Positions 7,433 to 16,433 of a stretch of DNA of 51,993 nt are shown here, in pieces (position 1 is the stretch's first letter; each line of letters begins with the position of its first letter). The stretch spans positions 1 to 51,993 of the IMG/VR virus record IMGVR_UViG_3300032177_000015; one strand, written 5' to 3'. A program made the position numbers and the translations under genes. A model generated the notes under the pieces. It saw only the letters and a list, made by a program, of their open reading frames with translations. It was not told the origin of the DNA and made no database searches. Source of the DNA: a virus.

Positions 7433-8599
7433 TTAAATAATTTTAAATTCAAATTTTAAGTTATTATACATTCCTTCATCCCATTGAACTTTTGGAAATG
7501 TACTATATAATACACAAGTTCCTGACATATTTATAACAGCTAATTCAGTAAATTCTGTTATTTTTTGCATTTCTGTTATTAATAATCTAAAAGTATAGTT
7601 AATATCTGTTTCTATTATTTTATTAGTACCACTTCTATAATCCCATGAAAAAGAGTAATTATTTACATCAGTAATTGATGTAGTAATTACTGAATGTGCG
7701 CTTGTTCCAAATCTTATACCAGACCAATCAGTAAAAGAATTTTCTATTAAAATATTTTTTTGTATTGCTGTTGCTACTCCTAAATAATCTGTCCAAGTTT
7801 TATTAGTGATTGAATGATCAGAATTTAAATCAAAATGTAAATATGGTTCATAATAACATCTATCTGTCATTCTTTTAAATTGATCTATATCACTTTTAAG
7901 AACTTTAAGCGTATTTAAAGAAATAAATTCTGTCGCAGATTCAACAAATTTATGCGTATAATTAAATAACATGTTTCTTGTTAATGAATATAAAGTAGAA
8001 GATCCATCCAGTGTTGGAAATTCATAAAAATCTAAATATGATTCTGCTAATTCAGTATATGTTCCTATAGATATTCGATATAAAGTGTCCATATGATAGA
8101 ATGGAGAGTTATCTAAATTAATATAATTGTCTAAATTAATAAGACTTCCCATATATGTATAATTTTTATCTTCTCTATCTAAAGTAACTGTACCTTGTAC
8201 ATCTGATCCAATTAAAGTTTCATCCCCAATATATTTATCTAAATTATTATCATAAATAATTGAATATCCATTTGCTATTATATTAAATGGAATTCCTTGT
8301 AATTGATAACAAGTTGGAGTTGTTTTTGTTTTTAATCTTGGAATTAAAAATAACATTTCTTTTTTTATAAAATTTAAGGTAGAAGTATAACCATTTAAAG
8401 TTTTTAAATTGAATCCTAACATTACAGCTAAATCCCTTAATTCTTGTTCTGTAATATTATCAAAATCATATTGATTAAAAATTGCTTTTATTTTATCATT
8501 TTTAATATCTACATAAATAGATTGCCATACTTCAGTAAGAGACCCCCATTTGGTCTCTTGCATTACTTTTGGTATAAATTTTTTAAATGAAAAATTCAC
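7433..8599 (-). CDS. Baseplate protein, P2 gpI-like by position and N-terminus
   Basis: The 388-residue protein follows the J-like wedge gene by 14 nt and precedes the fibre gene, exactly where P2-type phages encode gpI. The N-terminal 120 residues contain a segment (ELRDLAVMLGFNLKTLNGYT..., then FLIPRLKTKTTPTCYQLQGI) that fits the gpI pattern, in which a helical 'L-x-x-L-A-x-x-x-x' stretch is followed by 'x-x-x-G-T-x-x-x-x-x'. The remainder is beta-rich and longer than P2 gpI (about 180), so a fibre-attachment domain may be fused. It probably links fibres to the baseplate wedge. Confidence 0.5.
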   Translation of the reverse strand: MNFSFKKFIPKVMQETKWGSLTEVWQSIYVDIKNDKIKAIFNQYDFDNITEQELRDLAVMLGFNLKTLNGYTSTLNFIKKEMLFLIPRLKTKTTPTCYQLQGIPFNIIANGYSIIYDNNLDKYIGDETLIGSDVQGTVTLDREDKNYTYMGSLINLDNYINLDNSPFYHMDTLYRISIGTYTELAESYLDFYEFPTLDGSSTLYSLTRNMLFNYTHKFVESATEFISLNTLKVLKSDIDQFKRMTDRCYYEPYLHFDLNSDHSITNKTWTDYLGVATAIQKNILIENSFTDWSGIRFGTSAHSVITTSITDVNNYSFSWDYRSGTNKIIETDINYTFRLLITEMQKITEFTELAVINMSGTCVLYSTFPKVQWDEGMYNNLKFEFKII

Positions 8600-8613
8600 T
8601 TAATCATTCTCCA

Positions 8614-10458
8614 TTAAGATATATAAGATAAATCAGCATTAATGAATGAATCTTCAATGTCTGTTATCTGATAAAAATATGGAAGTCTAATACTATTTTG
8701 TTGAGTTGCTGGAGTATTACCATCTTGCATTTTATATGAAATAAATATTTTATATCCTAAAGGATCAGAATCTCCTGGATCTGCAATACCATATATTACA
8801 TGAGTAACATCTGCTACAATTTCTGCTATTGTAAATGAAACTTGATTTGTTGAATATGATACAAAACCTCCAGTTATTGTATATCCATTCATACCTAAAA
8901 TAGTAATTCCTGAGGTATATGCTATTTGTAAAGGAGCAACCCAAGCATTTGCAATTTTTCGTTTTATCCAAATTTCAAAACTATCAAGAACTAAATAATT
9001 TTGTTTATCTAAATTAGGGGTGTCAATAGAAGTATAACTTGGTTTTAATTTTAAATTACTTGTTATTATATTAATATCTGATTCCATATAATAAATTTTA
9101 GTTGTATGATAGATAATATTTGGTATTTCATCAATAATTCTATAGAAATTAGATTCATATATATTTTTTTGAAATGTTGTAGTTAATATATCATATTCTG
9201 TATTTAATGCTGTTTTAATAGCCGCATCTAATACTGTAAAAGTTTGAGTTAGTGCAATTTTAGCAGTAATATCAAATCGTACATATATTTTTTGCAAGGC
9301 TGTATATGCTACCATTTCAGTTAAACATTTTTTAGGTGTTAAATAAGTTACTATAATATCTCCCTGTTGAATGGTAGTTAAATTTTCTCCAGTTGTAGAA
9401 ACTGCAGTAAAATATACAACATTTTGATCAGATACAGTAGTTGATAGTCCAAGACTTTCTATTGTCCATACAATTGATTTATTTACATAAGAAGCAAGAT
9501 TAATTGCAGCTTCCCAATTTGCAGTAGATGATAATAAAGATCCTATTTGAAATAAATTAGGGGCATTATTTCTAATTGATTCAATATTTTCTATTTCAGA
9601 TCCACCAACTATACCTTCATCATTTGTAACATATAAAGTAACTGGAAGATTATCTTCGTCAACTAAAGTTGTTACAAGAACAGTTATTACATTACTAGAT
9701 GTAATATCTCCTGATGCTCCTTTTGTATCTGCATATTTTACAAGAACTCTTTCTCCAGCAATTAATTTTTTAGAATTTATACCATCACCAAAACAAATTT
9801 TAATATAATCATAAGCAGCAGAATTTGAAATTTCACAGTAATAGTCTACAACATTATTTATAAGATATAAATTAGTTGTAATGATAGCTTCATATAAAAA
9901 ATTACCTGATGTATCAACTATCTGAACTTGAATTTCCGTATTATCAGTTGAATCAGAATATACATAAACACATTCATTAACTATTCCTTGAGCAATATAT
10001 AAAAATTCTTTGGGTGTTCCTTCTTTTACTGGAATAACTACGTTACCTATAAATCCAGTATAATAGAAAGTACTTTCTGTACAATATGTAATTAAATCAC
10101 TATCAGTATTTGTAAAAACTGCCCATCGTGGAATATTTACTTCTTTTCCTGTATATATTGACATTGAATTAAAAGTAGGATCATAACTTAATTTTAATTC
10201 TCCTATTGCTCCAGTTTTTCTATATGGAATATAGCCTAACCATATTGCAAGTTTAACAAGAGAATCTCTTTTTTCTGCTGTTATCCACTTAGCTTCCCTA
10301 TATAAAAATTCTGCTAAATATACAAGTTTTTCTCCAGTATACGCAAGCATATCTACTATACGTTGATATACTCCATAATATAATATTGTATTCCAATCAG
10401 ATAGAAGTGATAATCTGTTTTTTATTTCTGTTACTAACCCATCGTACGTGTATATCAT
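8614..10458 (-). CDS. Baseplate wedge protein, gpJ/gp6-like
   Basis: This 614-residue protein begins with the helical region typical of baseplate J (MIYTYDGLVTEIKNRL...; LYREAKWITAEKRDSLVKLA, then LGYIPY), followed by a strand-rich core and the 'R-x-x-A-P-x-L-F/x' type segment (ESIRNNAPNLF, about 290-300) common in gpJ/gp6 proteins. The family forms the ring of wedges that locks the baseplate and changes shape at contraction. T4 gp6 is 660 residues, so the length fits. It follows the gp25-like gene as in T4 (25 then 6) and P2 (W then J). No enzymatic motif. Confidence 0.8.
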   Translation of the reverse strand: MIYTYDGLVTEIKNRLSLLSDWNTILYYGVYQRIVDMLAYTGEKLVYLAEFLYREAKWITAEKRDSLVKLAIWLGYIPYRKTGAIGELKLSYDPTFNSMSIYTGKEVNIPRWAVFTNTDSDLITYCTESTFYYTGFIGNVVIPVKEGTPKEFLYIAQGIVNECVYVYSDSTDNTEIQVQIVDTSGNFLYEAIITTNLYLINNVVDYYCEISNSAAYDYIKICFGDGINSKKLIAGERVLVKYADTKGASGDITSSNVITVLVTTLVDEDNLPVTLYVTNDEGIVGGSEIENIESIRNNAPNLFQIGSLLSSTANWEAAINLASYVNKSIVWTIESLGLSTTVSDQNVVYFTAVSTTGENLTTIQQGDIIVTYLTPKKCLTEMVAYTALQKIYVRFDITAKIALTQTFTVLDAAIKTALNTEYDILTTTFQKNIYESNFYRIIDEIPNIIYHTTKIYYMESDINIITSNLKLKPSYTSIDTPNLDKQNYLVLDSFEIWIKRKIANAWVAPLQIAYTSGITILGMNGYTITGGFVSYSTNQVSFTIAEIVADVTHVIYGIADPGDSDPLGYKIFISYKMQDGNTPATQQNSIRLPYFYQITDIEDSFINADLSYIS

Positions 10459-10467
10459 ATTAAACCT

Positions 10468-11055
10468 CTAACTTCCATTGCAAATAAATAATATATCTGT
10501 AAAATATGGATCTGTTGGTAAAAGATTAACAAATTTATATTTTCCATATTTCCAACTATTTATATCATAATCATATATTAAACGATTAGAGCTTTGATCT
10601 GGTTTCTTAATTGTTACAAATTCTAATAAATTATGTTCAATATAACTAACAATTTCATATTCAAAAGAAGTAGTACTAAAAGCTGTATTTATAAATAATG
10701 CTATTGAATCAGTTATTCCTTCTTCTGGAATAGAATATGTTACTTCAATTTCTGTTATTCTATTTTGATAATCAGGAGTAATAGTTATATCAATAACTGT
10801 AATAGAAGGACTAAATTGATTTACTAATGCTGTAAGTAGTTGAGTTTTTAAAATTAAAAGATTTTCAGTTGTTAGTGTTTTAAATACAAAATTATCTAAT
10901 GCTCCACCAGCTCCTGGTGCCATTAAATAATCTCCTCTTTTAGAATTCGCCCATTGAGTAAGTGCATTTTTAATGGCATCAGCAGAATAATAAGTTATAG
11001 GAGTTCCATCTGCATTATCTCTTCCATACAAATCAATATCTTGAAAAACCGCCAT
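10468..11055 (-). CDS. Baseplate wedge protein, gp25/gpW-like
   Basis: The 195-residue protein carries the gp25-type fold signature: a helix (ADAIKNALTQWANSKRGDYL), then a Gly-rich turn (MAPGAGGALDNFVF), then a helix and paired strands (SPSITVIDITITPDYQNRI, then TEIEVTYSIPE). The 'G-D/E-x-x-x-x-P-x-x-G' core is present. In T4 gp25 is the smallest wedge subunit that starts sheath polymerisation. A late-promoter match lies just upstream (11075-11086) and an AGGGG ribosome-binding site before the ATG. About 60 extra C-terminal residues beyond the gp25 core are of unknown role. Confidence 0.75.
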   Translation of the reverse strand: MAVFQDIDLYGRDNADGTPITYYSADAIKNALTQWANSKRGDYLMAPGAGGALDNFVFKTLTTENLLILKTQLLTALVNQFSPSITVIDITITPDYQNRITEIEVTYSIPEEGITDSIALFINTAFSTTSFEYEIVSYIEHNLLEFVTIKKPDQSSNRLIYDYDINSWKYGKYKFVNLLPTDPYFTDILFICNGS

Positions 11056-11074
11056 TCTATACCCCTAATTATAT

Positions 11075-11086
11075 TATTTATTAGTA
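11075..11086 (-). promoter_or_regulatory. Late promoter, exact TACTAATAAATA
   Basis: An exact copy of the 12-mer reads on the minus strand in the gap between the spike gene and the gp25-like gene, 20 nt before the ATG at 11055. It resembles the T4 late -10 element (TATAAATA) extended by TACTAA. If active it restarts transcription of the baseplate-fibre half of the operon. Confidence 0.65.
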
Positions 11087-11088
11087 AT

Positions 11089-11787
11089 TTAATTATTTTT
11101 TATTTTTAAAGATAAAGTAGTTGGTACTTGTGTTGTTTTTATTAATGTAAATGCAGCAGCATTTCCAGGAGGAGAAGTAACTGCAGGTGCAGCAACATTT
11201 ATATAAGGATGAGTATGTGCAATAATTTGATCTAGTATTGCTTCTAATGTAGTTTTTAAAGTTTCTCCTAAAATAGAACTTTCAGAAGGAGTTGTTCCTC
11301 CAAGTAATTCTATCTCTGTAGCTTTTATTTTAATTTTACCATTTTTATCTATAAATATAGAAGCTGTTGGATGATAAATAAAAATTTCTTTATTTCCTGA
11401 ACTACTATCTACTCCTATACATATTCCATTAGGATAATAAGTATATTTAGCATTAGGGTATGCTGCTGCTGATCCAATAGAAGATTTAATATTATTTTCA
11501 AATAAATTATGAGGATGTAAATTACTAAAATGAATATCTGCTAAATAATAGGGTTGTCTCATTAACTCATCTACATCTTCATATCCTATCCATACATAAG
11601 AGTTATTTTCAGGTATACTTGATTTACCATAAGTACCGCTTCCACCTGTTGCAAGTGAATACTGTTTTGCCCATGGAAGTTCAGAATTTTTTATATTATA
11701 ATGAAGATGTTCAATTTTTATTTGAATTCTTCCTTTCTTTTTTGTATCATTATTATTTATAACTTTAGCTGGAAATGGTCCTTGCAC
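11089..11787 (-). CDS. Baseplate central spike protein (gpV/gp5 OB-fold type)
   Basis: The 232-residue protein starts with an OB-fold typical of gpV/gp5/VgrG spikes: KVINNNDTKKKGRIQIKIEH, the 'LPWAKQ' segment, and 'NSYVWIGYEDVDELMRQPYYL' matching 'V-x-V-x-F-x-x-G-D-x-x-x-P'. Repeated strands (IFIYHPTASIFIDKNGKIKI, then KATEIELLGG) fit the triple-stranded beta-needle. A His-Thr-His-Pro segment (HTHPYIN) near residue 190 may bind a metal at the tip, as in other spikes. No lysozyme domain is present, unlike T4 gp5. The spike pierces the outer membrane when the tail contracts. Confidence 0.8.
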   Translation of the reverse strand: MQGPFPAKVINNNDTKKKGRIQIKIEHLHYNIKNSELPWAKQYSLATGGSGTYGKSSIPENNSYVWIGYEDVDELMRQPYYLADIHFSNLHPHNLFENNIKSSIGSAAAYPNAKYTYYPNGICIGVDSSSGNKEIFIYHPTASIFIDKNGKIKIKATEIELLGGTTPSESSILGETLKTTLEAILDQIIAHTHPYINVAAPAVTSPPGNAAAFTLIKTTQVPTTLSLKIKNN

Positions 11788-11799
11788 TATAAACTCCTT

Positions 11800-12099
11800 T
11801 TATTTACGATTATCTAAAATGAATTGTTTTATATCGTCTAATTTTGGAATAAATAATTCACTTAAAGGAACAATTTCAAATATATCTTCAATATTATTTA
11901 AAAGTAATATAATATCCCAATAATCTATTATACCATAATAACTTTGAGAAATTAAATATGGGCGTTCTATCTCTATTTTAGATATTTTATGTTTATAATA
12001 TCCATTTGTCCATTTAAAGTCTTTCCATACAACAGATACTGAATCTCTTATTACATTTCCATCTGTTTCATCTAATATTAATTGTACTTTTTCTCTCAT
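11800..12099 (-). CDS. Small baseplate protein, gp53/LysM-like
   Basis: This 99-residue protein has the pattern of gp53/LysM-like baseplate components: RPYLISQSYYGIIDYWDIIL, then LNNIED, then IVPLSELFIPKLDDI, which corresponds to 'D-x-I-A-x-x-x-Y-G-x-x-x-x-W-x-I-x-x-x-N-x-I-x-D-x-x-x-L-x-x-G-x-x-L-x-I-P'. In T4 gp53 binds the wedge to the hub. It sits between the spike and the upstream structural gene, and the order supports a baseplate role. Confidence 0.55.
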   Translation of the reverse strand: MREKVQLILDETDGNVIRDSVSVVWKDFKWTNGYYKHKISKIEIERPYLISQSYYGIIDYWDIILLLNNIEDIFEIVPLSELFIPKLDDIKQFILDNRK

Positions 12100-12107
12100 A
12101 AATATTC

Positions 12108-12827
12108 CTATCTTTCAATTCCACCAGCAGTATAATTCATTCCATCTCTAAAATATTCAGCTAATGCAGGAGTTAAACTTTGTATTTGTAAATTAGCACT
12201 TGCCCATAGTGGATATCCTTTTTCTGTAACATGTTTAGAATATGTTGGAGCAATTGCAAAAATAAAAGCTACAGGAAGAAAAACAACTCCAGGAATTAAA
12301 ACAGAAAATAAAGCACTATATTGAGATTCAAGAATATTTCTAAGTTCTTTTTCTCCTGTTTTTCCACCACCCAATTCCTCAATTAATGCGGTACTTTTTT
12401 CTTTAGCCGCACCAATTATTTTATTAACATCACTAACATTTGTTGCATTCAGCCCTGGAATTTTAATTTTTCCTTCTACAAATCTAGGTAAATGAGCTCC
12501 AAGTAATGCATTCATAGGAATAAGTACATCTGTTACTGGATTTGTTTTTGTGTAAAAAAACAAATCAAGAGTTATTTTTACTGGATTAGTTTTTCGCCAT
12601 CTGGGGGCATCTAGTATAGATCTTATATTAAATCCAGCAGTAGAAACTCCACCCGAAGAGGCAGATTCATAAGTAATACCTAAATCTACAAGAGATGATA
12701 TTGTTGGACATAATTCAGCAAAATTACTAAATTCAGTTGATGTTTCTATTTGAAAATCTTCCATAATAGGATAAGTTAAAGTAGATGCCAAATCAGGAGT
12801 TTGAAAAGTTATAATCATTCTATTCAT
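12108..12827 (-). CDS. Virion structural protein between tape measure and baseplate genes
   Basis: No definite family recognised. The 239-residue protein has beta-rich ends (MIITFQTPDLASTLTY...; GYPLWASANLQIQSLTPALA) and a central region with a long Gly/Lys linker and a hydrophobic stretch (YSALFSVLIPGVVFLPVAFI, about 168-187) that could be a membrane segment or a buried core. In T4 the corresponding position after the tape measure holds gp48/gp54, which cap the baseplate and start the tube; this protein may do the same. That assignment rests on position only. Confidence 0.5.
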   Translation of the reverse strand: MNRMIITFQTPDLASTLTYPIMEDFQIETSTEFSNFAELCPTISSLVDLGITYESASSGGVSTAGFNIRSILDAPRWRKTNPVKITLDLFFYTKTNPVTDVLIPMNALLGAHLPRFVEGKIKIPGLNATNVSDVNKIIGAAKEKSTALIEELGGGKTGEKELRNILESQYSALFSVLIPGVVFLPVAFIFAIAPTYSKHVTEKGYPLWASANLQIQSLTPALAEYFRDGMNYTAGGIER

Positions 12828-12830
12828 TTA

Positions 12831-14399
12831 TTACCCCTTTTCAGCTAATTTTAAAGTTCCTGTTTTACTTAATGAAAAATTCATTGCTTTAACAGTTTGA
12901 GTTTGTTTTGAACTTATTTCCAAATCTGATAATAAACCAGTTTGTTTAGCCGCAGCTAATCTAGTAGCAGACATTCCAGTTTCTTTTGATAATTCTCTTA
13001 ACTTTAATGCATCTCTAGCTTCTGCAGCTGTTAATTGACCAGTTGCTACTAATTGTTTTTCTGTTGCATCTGTTTTTGCCGCTTGAACAACAATTGATTG
13101 TGCAGCTTCTTTTTCAGAAGCCTCTATTTGTTGTTTATGTTCTTTATAATCCATTATACCATAATCGGAAACAGCTCCAATCCAATCTAATAAATCACTT
13201 ATAACTTTAGTTACAGTAGACATTGCAGAAGTTACTCCACTAGCAACTGTACTAAAAAGACTACTTATCATATTTATTACAGGAGTTAATTTTTTAAGTA
13301 CTGGAGCGGCTGCTTTAGATAATGCTTTAAATAATCTTTTAATAGGGTCTATAAAAATAGATCTAAATATATTACTAAGTACAATATATCCTGTTTTGAA
13401 AACAGCAATTGCTCCTATTATAAAAGTATATAATCCTTTAATGAGTCTAATAGGAAGTAATATAATAGCTTTAATTACCTTTATTATTCCCATAAAAATA
13501 ATGCCAAGAATTTTAAATAAAAATTTACCAACTATCTTTAAATATGGTAACATAGGAACTATATAATTATTAAAAAATGATTTAATTTCATTAAACATAT
13601 CCATTAACATTGGTTTAATAAGAGCCCAATTATCATATATTAAATATCCTAATAATGCAACAGCTGCAACTAATGCAACAATAGGTAGACTTAGAGCCCC
13701 TATAACACCAGCTACAGTAGTTATTATTGGCATTATTGTAGATATTAACCAAATACCTGCTATTAGAAGTGGTAACCATTGTGCAATAAAATCAGCAAAT
13801 TTAAGTAATGTTTTATTTTCTATACCTAACATTTTAAAAATAGTTCTAAAAATTGTTTTTAAAATACTAGGTATAATTTTAGTTAATAAATTCCAAAAGA
13901 ATTTTAAGAGAGTCGGTATAAATTTAATTAACCCTATTATAGCACTTCCAATAATACTGAGGAACCAAGGAAGAAATTTTTGTATAATTCCCATTCTAAG
14001 TAATATTAAAAAGGCAATAAGAGTAGTAATAAAACTTACTGATGCCATTCCTTTTAAAAATCCTAAAGTTTTTTGAAAGAAATTAGATTTAATAACTTTT
14101 TGCCATTTTTCTGTTATCCAAGATTGTTTTTTCTTATCTCCATCTTTTGGTTCATTTTTTTTATCGAATTTATTTCCTGATTCTGTTTCTCCATATACTT
14201 TTTCTACAATTTCTATTAAACGAGTAAATCTAGTAATAAGCATATTATGTAGACCTTTGATAGCCATAGTAAACATACCATTGCCACCAAAAAATTTTAT
14301 CATAAAAGGGGTGTATATTTTATTAACTTTTATTTCTTCTTTTTTTAATTCCTTACTAAGAGGTTTATTAAAATCAGGCATTACAAAACTATCTTCCAT
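12831..14399 (-). CDS. Tail tape-measure protein
   Basis: The 522-residue protein has the tape-measure build: a charged N-terminal part with Lys/Glu-rich linker (to about 95), a very hydrophobic middle with many potential membrane helices (about 115-420), and an Ala/Lys-rich coiled-coil-like C-terminus (KEHKQQIEASEKEAAQSIVV...). It sits after the overlapping assembly-protein frames and before the baseplate genes, the canonical position. It sets tail length and is thought to enter the host membrane during DNA delivery. At roughly 1.5 Angstrom per residue of extended helix it would imply a tail of modest length. A late-promoter copy lies 19 nt upstream. Confidence 0.75.
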   Translation of the reverse strand: MEDSFVMPDFNKPLSKELKKEEIKVNKIYTPFMIKFFGGNGMFTMAIKGLHNMLITRFTRLIEIVEKVYGETESGNKFDKKNEPKDGDKKKQSWITEKWQKVIKSNFFQKTLGFLKGMASVSFITTLIAFLILLRMGIIQKFLPWFLSIIGSAIIGLIKFIPTLLKFFWNLLTKIIPSILKTIFRTIFKMLGIENKTLLKFADFIAQWLPLLIAGIWLISTIMPIITTVAGVIGALSLPIVALVAAVALLGYLIYDNWALIKPMLMDMFNEIKSFFNNYIVPMLPYLKIVGKFLFKILGIIFMGIIKVIKAIILLPIRLIKGLYTFIIGAIAVFKTGYIVLSNIFRSIFIDPIKRLFKALSKAAAPVLKKLTPVINMISSLFSTVASGVTSAMSTVTKVISDLLDWIGAVSDYGIMDYKEHKQQIEASEKEAAQSIVVQAAKTDATEKQLVATGQLTAAEARDALKLRELSKETGMSATRLAAAKQTGLLSDLEISSKQTQTVKAMNFSLSKTGTLKLAEKG

Positions 14400-14417
14400 T
14401 TATAAACCTCCTATTTT

Positions 14418-14429
14418 TATTTATTAGTA
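14418..14429 (-). promoter_or_regulatory. Late promoter, exact TACTAATAAATA
   Basis: An exact minus-strand copy lies 19 nt before the tape-measure ATG, followed closely by an AGGAGG ribosome-binding site. It comes directly after the hairpin at 14436-14460, so one unit appears to end and the next begin here. Confidence 0.65.
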
Positions 14430-14435
14430 AAAATA

Positions 14436-14460
14436 ATACCTTCTATTTGAAAGAAGGTAT
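14436..14460 (-). terminator. Intrinsic terminator after the assembly-protein genes
   Basis: The arms ATACCTTC and GAAGGTAT form an 8-bp stem around a 9-nt loop, followed on the minus strand by TATTTTTA. It overlaps the end of the short downstream frame (stop at 14443). The GC content of the stem is high for this genome, which favours a real terminator. Confidence 0.6.
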
Positions 14461-14727
14461 TTGACTTGTTGCTTTTTTCATTTCAGCTTGTTTAGCTTTT
14501 TGATAAATTTCATATTGATTCAGTCTTTTTTTAAGAATCCATCTTTTCATTTTAAGTATTTCAGTTTCAGACAATCCAACTCTATATACCAAAATAAAAA
14601 TCAAGTCCTGAATTGAGTTGAGATTTTCTCTGGGCATCATTTCCTGAATCTTGTTTACGATAATTGAGGGGGAGAAGTTGTCTTGGATCGATGAAATCCC
14701 GAAGTAACCTCTTTTCCGATTCACCAC
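14443..14727 (-). CDS. Overlapping downstream frame of tail-assembly protein (frameshift or internal start)
   Basis: This frame overlaps the 390-aa gene by 146 nt in a different frame and runs 139 nt past its stop. Its downstream part (DLIFILVYRVGLSETEILKM and the basic helix after it) looks like genuine protein, whereas the upstream part shadows the other frame. Reaching it from the 390-aa gene needs a +1 or -2 shift. A run CTC CCC CTC inside the overlap (about 14661-14669) is a plausible +1 slip site at CCC-C. Alternatively, an internal ATG at 14637 has AGGA just upstream. Position directly before the tape-measure gene is where tail-assembly chaperone frameshift pairs occur. Start therefore uncertain. 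Confidence 0.5.
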   Translation of the reverse strand: MVNRKRGYFGISSIQDNFSPSIIVNKIQEMMPRENLNSIQDLIFILVYRVGLSETEILKMKRWILKKRLNQYEIYQKAKQAEMKKATSQIPSFK

Positions 14728-15754
14728 ATAAAGGGCAAATCAGCTCTGTTTCCGTTTGTAGACCAAAAGAAATATTTTCAAATAAATCTTCTATATTTCT
14801 CATTGTTTTACGTTTAATAACATTTTTAAATTCCTCATATTTTTCACTATCAGAAAGAATTAAATTATTTTTAGTTATTAACATCATTGATTTTGCATAA
14901 AGAACTATTACTTTTGCTTGTTCGTCTTTTAATTCTTTTATTTCATTTTCTTTTTTTTCTTTTAATTCATAAAGAGGAACATTTGCTTCTCGTCTATTTT
15001 GAATATTTTTTATTTTAGATCCATATAATTTATCTGCATATTTTTTTGCTTTAATTATATCTTCAAGTCTAGGATATCTTATTGTATATATATCTTTTTG
15101 TGCAATAATATGGAAGGGTTCCTTTACTAATACTTTTGATATTTCTTCTTCTTTGGTATAAGTATCAATATCATCTAAAGGATTAGTTTTATATTTAACT
15201 AATAGATATTGTTTAAATTCATCTGAAGTCATATCAGCAAATCTTTCAGTTAAGAATTTTTTCATTTCTTCATCAACCTGAGTCATTGATTTAAAATTAA
15301 GATCTGATAATTCAAGAATAAGTTCATTTATGATTCTATCTTTATCGCTTTTTTCAGATTGACAATTACATACCCAATAATGAATATGAGTATTACCTTC
15401 AAATTGTTGTTTTATTGCAATGAGTGTTTCTAATAAATCTTCTGCACTCATATCTTTAATATTAAAATTTGGTTCATTTCTTTTTAAATTGTTAAGAATA
15501 ACAATTAAATTTTCTAGAAGATTATCTTGAGTAGATAATTCAATATCATTAATGTGTTGACCATTAAAATCATCAAAATAAAGAGTAGTAGGTGTTCCAA
15601 ATCTTCCTTGGGATTCATAATTAATTTTAACTAATCCTGCTGTATTTTGAAATTCATTTTCTTTTTCTGTTTGTTCTTCTAATTTTTTATTTTCTATTGT
15701 TTGATTTCTTCTTCTTGCTACCTCTTCTGGTTTTAATATAAAACTTTCAGCCAT
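14582..15754 (-). CDS. Tail/baseplate assembly protein with zinc-binding cysteines (tentatively gp26-like)
   Basis: The 390-residue protein is acidic and helical. It has a Cys pair in HYWVCNCQSEKSD (about 148-150) and a second pair CPLCGESEKRL (about 342-345), which could form a structural zinc site. Proteins of this kind (T4 gp26-type hub assembly factors and tail chaperones) are encoded just before the tape measure in myoviruses. The C-terminal ~35 residues fall in the overlap with the following frame. A late-promoter-like motif precedes it at 15782-15793. I cannot assign a precise role; assembly chaperone is inferred from position and overlap. Confidence 0.5.
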   Translation of the reverse strand: MAESFILKPEEVARRRNQTIENKKLEEQTEKENEFQNTAGLVKINYESQGRFGTPTTLYFDDFNGQHINDIELSTQDNLLENLIVILNNLKRNEPNFNIKDMSAEDLLETLIAIKQQFEGNTHIHYWVCNCQSEKSDKDRIINELILELSDLNFKSMTQVDEEMKKFLTERFADMTSDEFKQYLLVKYKTNPLDDIDTYTKEEEISKVLVKEPFHIIAQKDIYTIRYPRLEDIIKAKKYADKLYGSKIKNIQNRREANVPLYELKEKKENEIKELKDEQAKVIVLYAKSMMLITKNNLILSDSEKYEEFKNVIKRKTMRNIEDLFENISFGLQTETELICPLCGESEKRLLRDFIDPRQLLPLNYRKQDSGNDAQRKSQLNSGLDFYFGI

Positions 15755-15781
15755 GTATATTCTCCTTTAATTATTAAATAC

Positions 15782-15793
15782 TTTTTATTAGTA
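15782..15793 (-). promoter_or_regulatory. Late-promoter-like motif (one mismatch)
   Basis: TACTAATAAAAA on the minus strand lies 28 nt before the ATG at 15754, with AAAGGAGA as ribosome-binding site in between. It sits in the gap after the second tube-like gene. Confidence 0.55.
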
Positions 15794-15800
15794 TGTTGAC

Positions 15801-16433
15801 TTATAATGCAGACGTGCCTAATGATAATCTGATACTATCACAAGTAAATTCTGTAGTTAATATCTCATTTTCTCCTGAAGTATGATCATAACCAATACCC
15901 GTTATATTTTTAAATTTCATTCCATCTATTTTTATCCATTCTGGAGAAGGTAACATATCTGTTTGAAGAGGAATAATTAAACCTGTTCTTTTACTATCAT
16001 CTTGATTATCTTTAAAAAGATAATCTCTCTTTAATGTTCCTAATGCTGGAGTATATACAGCTATTGCATCTTGCCATTTTCTAAAATATCCTTTTACACT
16101 ACCAGTTCCATTCTCAATAAAAGTACAATTAAAAGTATCTGGATATATCATATCTTTTATATAATTCATTCCACCGTATCGTTGATATTCAAATCCAACT
16201 AAAGGAATATCATTGATCGAATATAAATTAAATTTCATGATTATTGTATCTAATGAAGTTAAAACAATTCCACCAGCAGTAGAAGGAAAAGTTTCTGGAT
16301 AAATAATCATTTCAAATAAACACTTATGCTGCATAGAAGTATTACTTAATATAGCAATATCAGCTTCATTAAGTATTCCTGCAGTATCTACTCCTTTTTT
16401 ATAAGTATTTATAATATTGTTTGCTATTGCCAC
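15801..16433 (-). CDS. Tail-tube-like structural protein (second copy type)
   Basis: The 210-residue protein has the tube-fold pattern: an N-terminal helix, a strand with FEMIIYPETFP, a central INDIPLVGFEYQRYGGMNY, then DTFNCTFIENG followed by a helix YFRKWQDAIAVY as in gp19-type subunits ('F-x-x-T-F-x-E-x-x-x-x-x-x-x-x-F-x-x-W-x-x-x-I'). It overlaps the preceding tube gene by one base. It is longer than T4 gp19 (163) and may form a tube-initiator or terminator ring rather than the main tube. Ends at a promoter-containing gap. Confidence 0.6.
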   Translation of the reverse strand: MAIANNIINTYKKGVDTAGILNEADIAILSNTSMQHKCLFEMIIYPETFPSTAGGIVLTSLDTIIMKFNLYSINDIPLVGFEYQRYGGMNYIKDMIYPDTFNCTFIENGTGSVKGYFRKWQDAIAVYTPALGTLKRDYLFKDNQDDSKRTGLIIPLQTDMLPSPEWIKIDGMKFKNITGIGYDHTSGENEILTTEFTCDSIRLSLGTSAL

